Of a DNA stretch of 64,000 nt, positions 36,554 to 44,160 are shown piece by piece. Where the stretch lies: assembly GCF_049686335.1 (NCBI RefSeq), contig NZ_JBAVHX010000004.1, positions 824,548 through 888,547 on the forward strand, given 5' to 3'. Numbering within the stretch: the stretch's first letter is position 1; every line of letters starts with the position of its first letter. The translations under genes were made by a program, and so were the position numbers. Below the pieces are notes generated by a model, which saw nothing but the letters and a program-made list of their open reading frames with translations, was not told where the DNA came from and ran no database searches. The DNA is from Buttiauxella sp049686335 (GTDB lineage Bacteria > Pseudomonadota > Gammaproteobacteria > Enterobacterales > Enterobacteriaceae).

Positions 36554-36872
36554 GCAGCCGCCCTGCCTTCTTCTACTTCATTCTCTCTGAAGTTAAGCCG
36601 CTGCCTGTTTGTAACTAATCATTTCAATAGATCCTATGATTACCTCGCGCGAATGCGCTTTATCCCTACCATTTGTCGGATTTGTTACCTGCTTCGCAAA
36701 ACACATTTCTGTTATCAGTTGATCTTCTTATCGTAGCGCTCTATCTTCTTGCAGCCCTGCACATGAAGCGGCTCGCAGATGCGGTCCAGTTTCCCTTCTT
36801 TTCCGTCTGTCAGGCAGGTTCTTACCCTCGTCGCCAGGGTTTTCGCATGGCGTTTAGTAGATCTCAATAAAC
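36554..36872. other. mntS-opgE intergenic region
   Basis: 319 bp. A short hairpin (acttca / tgaagt near 36577-36596) may end the mntS transcript. The remainder should include the opgE leader. An open frame at 36673-36870 is not convincing. Confidence 0.4.
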
Positions 36873-38459
36873 ATGAATTTAACGGTCAAAGATACCCTGA
36901 CGATCCGCGCTGTTGCGCTTAATCCGTGGACTGGTTTTTATTTCCTTCAGTCTCTGCTGATTAACTTTGCTCTTGGTTACGAATTTAGCATTCTGTATGC
37001 AGTGGCATTTAGTTGCGTCTTATTGCTGCTGTGGCGCAGCGCGCCCAAATTACAAAAAGGTTTACTGGCGATTTGCAGCCTGATTGCTGCGATGTATTTC
37101 CCTTTTGGCCAGGCTTACGGCTCGCCTAACTTTAATACCCTGCTCGCTCTGCATTCGACCAATTTCGAAGAATCCACGGAACTGATGACTATCTTCCCGT
37201 GGTACAGCTATTTAGTGTCGGTGTTTATCCTGGCGCTGGGCGTGATTGCTTTGCGCCGCAAAGTTGCGCCAAAAAAACGCCTCTGGTGCCATTTCGATAG
37301 CTTATGTCTGGTCGTCAGCGTGGTGTGTTTCTTTGTCGCGCCAGTACAAAACCTGGTTTACGGCGGCGTATTTAAAATCAAAGATTCCGGTTACCCGGTC
37401 TTCCGCTTTGTTAAAGACGTGGTGGTGAATAACCAGGAAGTTCTTGATGAGCAAACGCGCATGCAGGCCTTCGCGAAAATGAAGGACACCTGGAATGTGC
37501 TGGCGGTTAAACCGAAGTATCAAACTTACGTCGTAGTGATTGGCGAGAGTGCGCGACGCGACGTGTTAGGCGCCTTCGGCGGTCATTGGGACAATACCCC
37601 GTTTGCCAGCCAGGTGAATGGCAATCTGTTTATGGATTATGTGGCCGCCAGTGGCTCAACACAAAAATCGCTGGGCATGACGCTCAACCGTGTGATTGAC
37701 GGCAAACCGCAATATCAGGACAACATTATTACGCTTGCGAACCGCGCAGGCTTCCAGACCTGGTGGTTCTCAAATCAGGGTCAAATCGGTGAGTACGATA
37801 CCGCCATCGCCAGCATCGCCAAACGCGCCGATGAAGTGCAGTTCCTGAAAAGTGGTGATTTTGAAGCGGATAAAAATACCCGTGACGAAGCCTTGCTTAA
37901 AATGACGGCGCAGGTGTTGTCCACACAACGAACCACGCCACAATTAATTGTGCTGCATCTGATGGGCTCGCATCCGCAAGCCTGCGATCGCACACAAGGT
38001 AAATATAAAGATTTCGTCCAGTCGAAAGAGACGTCTTGTTATATCTATAGCATGACGCAAACCGACGATTTGCTGAAACAGCTCTACCAACAGCTGCAAA
38101 ATAGCGGTCAGACTTTCTCGATGGTTTATTTCTCCGACCACGGACTGGCAGTCAAAGAACGCGGTACAGATGTGCAGTATCTGGCGCATGATGATGAATT
38201 CCAACAAAACTTCCAGGTACCGTTTATGGTGCTGTCCAGTGACGATAAAGTGCATCGTCAGATAAAGGCGCGCCGTTCGGCGAATGATTTCCTGAACTTT
38301 TTCTCTGCGTGGACGGGGATTAAAACCAGGGAGTTAACGCCGAAGTATAAATTCATCTCTGAGCAGAATGCCGGGCCAATCTACATCACCAACTTTAAGC
38401 TTAAAAAGGTGGACTATACTCACCTTCAGACGGATGTATTTGAGACTAAGACCCGGTAA
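36873..38459 (+). CDS. opgE: Phosphoethanolamine transferase OpgE (YbiP)
   Basis: Inner-membrane protein of 528 residues: four to five N-terminal membrane segments, then a periplasmic sulfatase-like domain. VVVIGESARRD gives a metal-ligand Glu, the nucleophile Thr is probably in AASGSTQKSLG, and metal ligands lie in YFSDHG. Known: E. coli YbiP/OpgE adds phosphoethanolamine to osmoregulated periplasmic glucans. Downstream of mntS as in K-12. Confidence 0.93.
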   Translation: MNLTVKDTLTIRAVALNPWTGFYFLQSLLINFALGYEFSILYAVAFSCVLLLLWRSAPKLQKGLLAICSLIAAMYFPFGQAYGSPNFNTLLALHSTNFEESTELMTIFPWYSYLVSVFILALGVIALRRKVAPKKRLWCHFDSLCLVVSVVCFFVAPVQNLVYGGVFKIKDSGYPVFRFVKDVVVNNQEVLDEQTRMQAFAKMKDTWNVLAVKPKYQTYVVVIGESARRDVLGAFGGHWDNTPFASQVNGNLFMDYVAASGSTQKSLGMTLNRVIDGKPQYQDNIITLANRAGFQTWWFSNQGQIGEYDTAIASIAKRADEVQFLKSGDFEADKNTRDEALLKMTAQVLSTQRTTPQLIVLHLMGSHPQACDRTQGKYKDFVQSKETSCYIYSMTQTDDLLKQLYQQLQNSGQTFSMVYFSDHGLAVKERGTDVQYLAHDDEFQQNFQVPFMVLSSDDKVHRQIKARRSANDFLNFFSAWTGIKTRELTPKYKFISEQNAGPIYITNFKLKKVDYTHLQTDVFETKTR

Positions 38460-38475
38460 CTCAAATTGCAGACAT

Positions 38476-38508
38476 AAAAAATCCGCCCCTTGAGGCGGAT
38501 TTTTTTTC
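38476..38508. terminator. Shared terminator of opgE and ompX
   Basis: Stem aatccgcc / ggcggatt with A tract before and T tract after, between convergent genes, so it works on both strands. Confidence 0.92.
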
Positions 38509-38527
38509 ACTCGATAAAAGAGTGAAA

Positions 38528-39034
38528 TTAGAAGCGGTAACCCACGCCAGCGATCCAGGTGCCAACATCAACGTTACGGATGCGGCTCTGCTCGTAGGAA
38601 ACGTCCAGTGCAACGTTTTCCATTGGGTTAAACTGCATACCTGCGCCGTAAGAGAAACCGTAGTCGCTGGTGTCTGCTTTAGCTGGGTAGTTAGTGCTCT
38701 GGAATTTACCGTAACCAACACCGACTACACCGTAGATGCTTGCCCAATCATTGATGCGGTAAGCTGGACCAGCAGTGATGCCGTAGTATTGGCCTTTGTT
38801 GTAAACGCCATTCTCAGCGCGGTCTTTTTCGGTGTAAGTAAAGGAACCGATGTAACCCAGCGGGGTGTCGTTTTCGTAACGGTATTTCAAGTTGAAACCG
38901 TTAGCTTTGTTAGCAACGCCCTGCATATCGCTTTGTGCATAGCCACCGGTTACGGTGCTAGTTGCTGCAGATGCGGTACCAACGGAAACGGCCAGAACAC
39001 AAGCCAGTGCTGAAAGACATGCAATTTTTTTCAT
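38528..39034 (-). CDS. ompX: Outer-membrane protein X
   Basis: Eight-stranded beta-barrel of the Ail/OmpX family, 168 residues. Signal peptide MKKIACLSALACVLAVSVGTASA, mature ATSTVTGGYAQSD, C-terminal YRF with terminal Phe for BAM recognition. gaggtg precedes the ATG at 39034; the ATG 4 codons earlier (39046) precedes this ribosome site. OmpX mRNA is a target of several envelope-stress sRNAs. Confidence 0.96.
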   Translation of the reverse strand: MKKIACLSALACVLAVSVGTASAATSTVTGGYAQSDMQGVANKANGFNLKYRYENDTPLGYIGSFTYTEKDRAENGVYNKGQYYGITAGPAYRINDWASIYGVVGVGYGKFQSTNYPAKADTSDYGFSYGAGMQFNPMENVALDVSYEQSRIRNVDVGTWIAGVGYRF

Positions 39035-39403
39035 AATCCACCTCAAATGTGCTTCAAGTAACTTCTAAGTTTTTAATATATCAAAATTGTGTCAGAAACT
39101 CTTCGACATTTACGTTGTCTAATGAACCCTTTCATGTAACAGATCATTTCCATTACATCCTACTACCTTAAATTCATAGACTTTTTACCCATTTACGGCG
39201 TAATTGTTGGCATAAAATGCAACATAGTCATCCAGATTATTCTTAAACATTTTTGAACAAATTCTATGCAATCACGCAGTTATCTTACGCCATCGGGTGA
39301 TTATTTTTTTCAATGAAATCTCAACCAGCCATAAGTTAATCATTTACACTGGGGTTACTTTTACTTTCTTGACCGAAATAGACACTGACTGACAGGATGC
39401 TGG
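39035..39403. other. ompX-rhtA divergent promoter region
   Basis: 369 bp, AT-rich. It holds the ompX leader and promoter and the rhtA promoter (around 39300-39390). I saw no additional gene. Confidence 0.45.
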
Positions 39404-40291
39404 ATGCCGCTTTCGCCACGTAAAACCCCCGTATGGTTACCGATAGTCGTACTTTTGATAGCTATGACCTCAATCCAGAGCGGTGCCTCACTTGCTAAAT
39501 CGCTCTTCCCGCTAGTCGGTGCACCAGGGGTGACCGCGTTGCGTCTGGCGCTGGGCACCTTGATTCTGGTGGCCGTCTTTAAGCCGTGGAGACTGCGTTT
39601 CAAAGCCGAGCAACGCGTCCCTTTGTTGATGTACGGGCTGGCGCTCGGGGGCATGAACTACCTGTTTTATTTGTCTATTCAGACAGTACCACTCGGGATT
39701 GCCGTCGCTCTTGAATTCACCGGTCCCCTTGCCGTAGCGCTGTTTTCATCGCGCCGGGCGGTGGATTTTATCTGGGTGATTTTGGCGGTGTTGGGGCTGT
39801 GGTTCTTGTTACCTCTTGGGCAGTCTATTTCCCATGTCGATTTAGCGGGTGCCGCCTTTGCGCTGGGTGCCGGGGCTTGTTGGGCGATATACATTCTGTT
39901 TGGACAGAAAGCGGGTGTCGATCATGGGCCGGCAACCGTGGCATTCGGTTCGCTGATTGCAGCCATTATCTTCGTGCCGATTGGTGTCTGGCAGGCGGGC
40001 GACCTCCTCTGGCACTGGTCATTGATACCATTAGGTCTTGGCGTTGCAGTGCTGTCGACGGCTCTGCCTTACTCGCTGGAAATGATTGCGCTTACGCGGT
40101 TACCAACGCGTACTTTCGGTACGCTGATGAGTATGGAGCCAGGGCTCGCCGCATTGTCAGGGATGTTATTCCTGGGTGAACATCTGACCCTGGTGCAGTG
40201 GCTGGCGCTGCTTTCGATTATTGCCGCATCTGTCGGCTCGACGCTGACACTCAAGCGCGAAGCACAGATTACTAGCGTTGATGTTAATTAA
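39404..40291 (+). CDS. rhtA: Threonine/homoserine exporter RhtA
   Basis: Inner-membrane exporter of the DMT/EamA superfamily with ten membrane segments, 295 residues as in E. coli RhtA. Motifs SLFPLVGAPGVTALRLALGTL and EFTGPLAVALFSSRR. Exports homoserine, threonine and some toxic analogues. Confidence 0.95.
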   Translation: MPLSPRKTPVWLPIVVLLIAMTSIQSGASLAKSLFPLVGAPGVTALRLALGTLILVAVFKPWRLRFKAEQRVPLLMYGLALGGMNYLFYLSIQTVPLGIAVALEFTGPLAVALFSSRRAVDFIWVILAVLGLWFLLPLGQSISHVDLAGAAFALGAGACWAIYILFGQKAGVDHGPATVAFGSLIAAIIFVPIGVWQAGDLLWHWSLIPLGLGVAVLSTALPYSLEMIALTRLPTRTFGTLMSMEPGLAALSGMLFLGEHLTLVQWLALLSIIAASVGSTLTLKREAQITSVDVN

Positions 40292-40651
40292 CCTTCTCCA
40301 TTATTATTTACCGTGGTGAGGCTTATCACGGTAAATATTCTTATGTATTGAACCCATTCCATTGCCTTGACAACTTATATGCCCGTCATGTCACTCAGAT
40401 AATTCCGCTATTATTTGTCATTTCCTTTGAGCGCAAACAATAATTATTACTATTCAAAGTTCATATCCGGTTCATCTCTCTTACCCGCCGTTACATAATA
40501 TTCAAAACCATTCATTAACAATGAGTTACTAAATTCCATTAATTAATTGCTATTTAACTGATAGGTTTTAACTTCTCCGGCGAAATCAAAAACCGGTGCT
40601 ATACTTAATCCCGGCAATACATTGGACTTAACATCAAGAGGATGAAAGATT
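40292..40651. other. rhtA-dps intergenic region
   Basis: 360 bp, AT-rich. It begins with a hairpin (tatttaccgtg / cacggtaaata, 40305-40337) that may end rhtA. The rest should contain the dps promoter, which in E. coli is activated by OxyR/IHF and sigmaS; those sites were not resolved. Confidence 0.5.
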
Positions 40652-41155
40652 ATGACTACCGCTAAACTGGTAAAAACCAAATCTACCAATCTGCTGTATA
40701 CCCGTAACGATGTTGCAGACAGCGAAAAGAAAGCCACTATTGAGCTGCTCAATCGCCAGGTCATCCAGTTCATTGATTTGTCGTTGATTACCAAGCAGGC
40801 GCACTGGAATATGCGTGGTGCGAACTTTATTGCAGTACATGAAATGCTTGACGGTTTCCGCACCGCTTTGACTGACCATCTCGACACCATGGCAGAACGC
40901 GCCGTTCAACTTGGAGGCGTTGCACTGGGTACTACTCAGGTCATTAACAGCAAAACCCCCCTGAAAAGCTACCCGCTGGACATCCACACTGTTCAGGATC
41001 ATCTGAAAGAGTTGGCTGATCGTTACGCGATTGTGGCTAACGATGTTCGCAAGGCCATTGGCGAAGCTAAAGACGAAGATACAGCCGATATCCTGACCGC
41101 CGCTTCGCGCGATTTGGACAAATTCCTGTGGTTTATTGAATCAAATATCGATTAA
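40652..41155 (+). CDS. dps: DNA protection protein Dps
   Basis: Ferritin-like dodecamer that binds DNA and oxidises Fe(II) with peroxide; 167 residues as in E. coli. Ferroxidase residues H51, H63, D67, D78 and E82 all present; N-terminal Lys5, Lys8 and Lys10 for DNA binding. ATG preceded by agagga. A hairpin with catcctccc / gggaggatg follows at 41176-41199. Confidence 0.97.
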   Translation: MTTAKLVKTKSTNLLYTRNDVADSEKKATIELLNRQVIQFIDLSLITKQAHWNMRGANFIAVHEMLDGFRTALTDHLDTMAERAVQLGGVALGTTQVINSKTPLKSYPLDIHTVQDHLKELADRYAIVANDVRKAIGEAKDEDTADILTAASRDLDKFLWFIESNID

Positions 41156-41346
41156 TTGCTATTGATTTATGAGTTCATCCTCCCGTTCCCGGGAGGATGC
41201 TTGCACCGTTTTAGCGCATCAAATTGTTCATCCCCGCCGCAAAAGTTACTCATTTGTAATAATCACTTCACACAATCGTTAACAGATGATTGTTTTGCCG
41301 CCTTGATCTGCGGTAAAAATAGGCTTCAACATTTTCCCCTACTTTA

Positions 41347-41466
41347 CGCACCAAAATTGGGCACCATTACAGTGCATCGTAACTGGCTTGCAACCATTAT
41401 TGTGCAATGTTACATATTCACATCCTTGCAAAAACAGTAAGTTGAAAACCTGGCATGATTTTTCCA
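41347..41466 (+). promoter_or_regulatory. NtrC sites and sigma54-type promoter of glnHPQ
   Basis: Three NtrC-like dyads: gcacc-N5-tgggc (41348-41362), gcaccattacagtgc (41361-41375) and tgcaaccattattgtgca (about 41389-41406). A -24/-12 like element tggcatgatttttcca lies at 41451-41466. Known: E. coli glnHp2 has sigma54 and NtrC sites. The whole 364-bp dps-glnH gap otherwise holds only the dps terminator. Confidence 0.8.
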
Positions 41467-41519
41467 TGGTGCCGCTTACTGATGCAGGGGATTGCCCCAT
41501 GGATAAACAAGGAAATGCT

Positions 41520-42266
41520 ATGAAGTCGATTTTAAAAGTTTCACTGGCTGCACTCACCCTGGCTTTTGCGGTTTCTTCCCACGCCGCTGATAAGAAACTG
41601 GTCGTTGCGACCGACACCGCATTCGTTCCTTTCGAATTTAAACAAGGCGACAAATACGTCGGTTTTGATATCGATTTGTGGGATGCCGTAGCAAAAGAAT
41701 TAAAACTGGATTACACCCTCAAGCCTATGGATTTCAGCGGTATCATTCCTGCGCTGCAAACCAAAAACATTGACCTGGCGCTGGCGGGTATCACCATCAC
41801 CGAAGAACGTAAAAAAGCGATCGAATTCTCTGACGGTTATTACAAAAGCGGCCTGTTGGTGATGGTTAAAGCGGATAACGACACCGTTAAAAGCGTAAAA
41901 GATCTCGACGGTAAAGTGGTTGCAGTGAAGAGCGGTACGGGCTCTGTTGATTACGCGAAAGCTAACATCAAAACGAAAGACCTGCGTCAGTTCCCGAACA
42001 TCGATAACGCATACATGGAACTGGGCACTAACCGTGCTGACGCCGTGCTGCACGACACGCCAAACATTCTTTACTTCATCAAAACCGCAGGCCAGGGCAA
42101 GTTCAAGGCTGTAGGTGATTCTCTGGAAGCTCAGCAATACGGCATCGCCTTCCCTAAAGGTAGCGATGATCTGCGTACTAAAGTGAACGGCGCGCTGAAA
42201 ACGTTGAAAGAGAACGGCAAGTACAACGAAATCTACAAAAAATGGTTCGGCACTGAGCCAAAATAA
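41520..42266 (+). CDS. glnH: Periplasmic glutamine-binding protein GlnH
   Basis: Solute-binding protein of 248 residues as in E. coli GlnH. Signal peptide MKSILKVSLAALTLAFAVSSHA, then ADKKLVVATDTAFVPFEF. ATG at 41520 with aagga upstream; the longer frame from 41388 is non-coding promoter. First gene of glnHPQ. Confidence 0.96.
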   Translation: MKSILKVSLAALTLAFAVSSHAADKKLVVATDTAFVPFEFKQGDKYVGFDIDLWDAVAKELKLDYTLKPMDFSGIIPALQTKNIDLALAGITITEERKKAIEFSDGYYKSGLLVMVKADNDTVKSVKDLDGKVVAVKSGTGSVDYAKANIKTKDLRQFPNIDNAYMELGTNRADAVLHDTPNILYFIKTAGQGKFKAVGDSLEAQQYGIAFPKGSDDLRTKVNGALKTLKENGKYNEIYKKWFGTEPK

Positions 42267-42330
42267 TAAATCTAAAATGATGTAAGCAAGACCTCGGGGG
42301 CGGCTTTCGCCCCTGATATTTTTGAACCAC

Positions 42331-42462
42331 GGTATAACAACCCCAAATATTTCGAGTTGCATCGCGGCGGCAAAAGAGCGAATCCCAATCGGCTTACATT
42401 AGTAAGTAATTTGGGTAAGTGATAGCAGCCAACAAAGAGGCAGCTTGAAGGATGAAGGGTTA
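42331..42462. repeat. ERIC element between glnH and glnP
   Basis: About 130 bp with the core cttacattagtaagtaattt and imperfect terminal arms. Lies inside the glnHPQ operon, 16 nt before the glnP start, so glnP translation begins right after this structure. Confidence 0.8.
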
Positions 42463-42478
42463 ACAATAGGAATTAATC

Positions 42479-43138
42479 ATGGAGTTCGACTGGAGTGCCA
42501 TCTGGCCTGCAATCCCGCTTTTGATTGAAGGCGCCAAAATGACGTTGTTGATTTCGGTCATCGGGTTATTTGGTGGTCTGATAATTGGTCTGGTGGCCGG
42601 TTTCGCCCGTACTTATGGCGGCTGGATTGCCAACCACATCGCATTAGTTTTCATTGAAGTCATCCGCGGTACGCCAATTGTCGTACAGGTGATGTTCATT
42701 TACTTCGCACTGCCTATGGCAGTCCCTGACTTGCGCATCGACCCGTTCACTGCGGCTGTCGTGACCATTATGATCAACTCAGGTGCCTATATTGCGGAAA
42801 TTACCCGTGGTGCGGTGCTGTCGATTCATAAAGGCTTCCAGGAAGCGGGTCTGGCTCTGGGTCTGTCCAAGCGCGAAACCATTCGCCACGTGATTATGCC
42901 ACTGGCATTGCGCCGTATGCTGCCACCGCTGGGTAACCAGTGGATTATCAGCATCAAAGATACGTCGCTGTTCATCGTTATCGGTGTGGCTGAACTGACC
43001 CGTCAGGGGCAAGAAATTATTGCCGGGAACTTCCGTGCGCTAGAGATTTGGAGCGCCGTTGCGGTCTTCTATCTGATTATTACTTTGGTGCTGAGCTTCG
43101 TGCTGCGTCGCCTTGAAAGAAGGATGAAAATCCTGTGA
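42479..43138 (+). CDS. glnP: Glutamine ABC transporter permease GlnP
   Basis: Inner-membrane permease of 219 residues as in E. coli. EAA loop GFQEAGLALGLSKRETIRHVIMP. Forms the channel with a second GlnP; GlnQ supplies energy. agga precedes the ATG. Its stop overlaps the GTG start of glnQ by 4 nt (GTGA). Confidence 0.96.
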   Translation: MEFDWSAIWPAIPLLIEGAKMTLLISVIGLFGGLIIGLVAGFARTYGGWIANHIALVFIEVIRGTPIVVQVMFIYFALPMAVPDLRIDPFTAAVVTIMINSGAYIAEITRGAVLSIHKGFQEAGLALGLSKRETIRHVIMPLALRRMLPPLGNQWIISIKDTSLFIVIGVAELTRQGQEIIAGNFRALEIWSAVAVFYLIITLVLSFVLRRLERRMKIL

Positions 43139-43857
43139 TTGAATTTAAAAATGTCTCTAAGCACTTTGGCAAAACCCAGGTGCTGCATAACATCGACCTC
43201 AACATTAAACAGGGCGAAGTGGTTGTGATTATCGGGCCATCAGGCTCTGGTAAATCAACGCTGCTGCGTTGCATCAACAAACTTGAAGACATCACCAGTG
43301 GTGACCTGTTTGTTGACGGTCTGAAAGTGAACGATCCGAAAGTGGACGAGCGCCTGATTCGTCAGGAAGCGGGCATGGTGTTCCAACAGTTCTATCTGTT
43401 CCCACATCTGACCGCACTGGAAAACGTCGCCTTTGGTCCGATTCGTGTCCGTGGTCTGAAAAAAGATGCGGCCGATACCCAGGCTAAAGAGCTGTTGGCG
43501 AAAGTAGGCCTGGCAGAGCGCGCGCATCACTATCCATCAGAGCTTTCCGGTGGCCAACAACAGCGTGTGGCGATTGCCCGTGCGTTGGCTGTTAAGCCGA
43601 AAATGATGCTGTTTGATGAGCCAACCTCTGCACTTGACCCGGAACTGCGTCACGAAGTGTTGAAGGTTATGCAAGATCTGGCAGAAGAAGGTATGACGAT
43701 GGTTATCGTCACCCACGAAGTGGGATTCGCTGCCAAAGTCGCATCGCGGCTGATCTTCATTGATAAAGGGCGCATCGCCGAAGATGGTAATCCGCAGGAG
43801 CTGATTGAGAACCCACCAAGTCAGCGCTTGCAGGAATTCTTGCAGCACGTTTCCTGA
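43135..43857 (+). CDS. glnQ: Glutamine ABC transporter ATPase GlnQ
   Basis: ATPase subunit, 240 residues as in E. coli, GTG start. Walker A GPSGSGKST, signature LSGGQQQR, Walker B MLFDEP and switch His in VTHEVGF. Last gene of the operon. Confidence 0.96.
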   Translation: MIEFKNVSKHFGKTQVLHNIDLNIKQGEVVVIIGPSGSGKSTLLRCINKLEDITSGDLFVDGLKVNDPKVDERLIRQEAGMVFQQFYLFPHLTALENVAFGPIRVRGLKKDAADTQAKELLAKVGLAERAHHYPSELSGGQQQRVAIARALAVKPKMMLFDEPTSALDPELRHEVLKVMQDLAEEGMTMVIVTHEVGFAAKVASRLIFIDKGRIAEDGNPQELIENPPSQRLQEFLQHVS

Positions 43858-43863
43858 GTTTTC

Positions 43864-44070
43864 GCCCTCACCCTAACCCTCTCCCCCGGGAGAGGGAAAT
43901 AACGGTTTTCTCCCTAACCCTCTCCCCGGGAGTGGGAATTAACGGTTTTCTCCCTCACCCTCTCCCCCGGGAGTGGGAATTAACGGTTTTCTCCCTAACC
44001 CTCTCTCCTGGGAGAGGGAATTAACGGTTTTCTCCCTCTCCTTGGGGAGAGGGCCGGGGTGAGGGAATTC
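43864..44070. repeat. Tandem array of about 41-bp palindromic repeats after glnQ
   Basis: Five consecutive units, each an inverted repeat of ccctctccc(cc)gggag(a/t)ggg joined by the spacer aattaacggttttct. Units begin near 43864, 43909, 43949, 43990 and 44030; the last closes with the inverse end gagggccggggtgaggg. Same family as the element at 9408-9507. Confidence 0.9.
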
Positions 44071-44160
44071 CCCACACCAGATTAATCCCGTTTTCCAACC
44101 CGCCTGCCCCTGCGCTCTATACTTATTCCTTTGTCTGACTATTCAGTCCGGAGGAACGCT

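Noticed and set aside
36673..36870. 65-residue open frame before opgE
   Set aside because: No ribosome site or family features; it lies in the expected opgE promoter region.
43864..44070. Regularly spaced repeats that might be a CRISPR array
   Set aside because: The spacers are identical, the repeats are G/C palindromes of a known dispersed type, and no cas genes are present.
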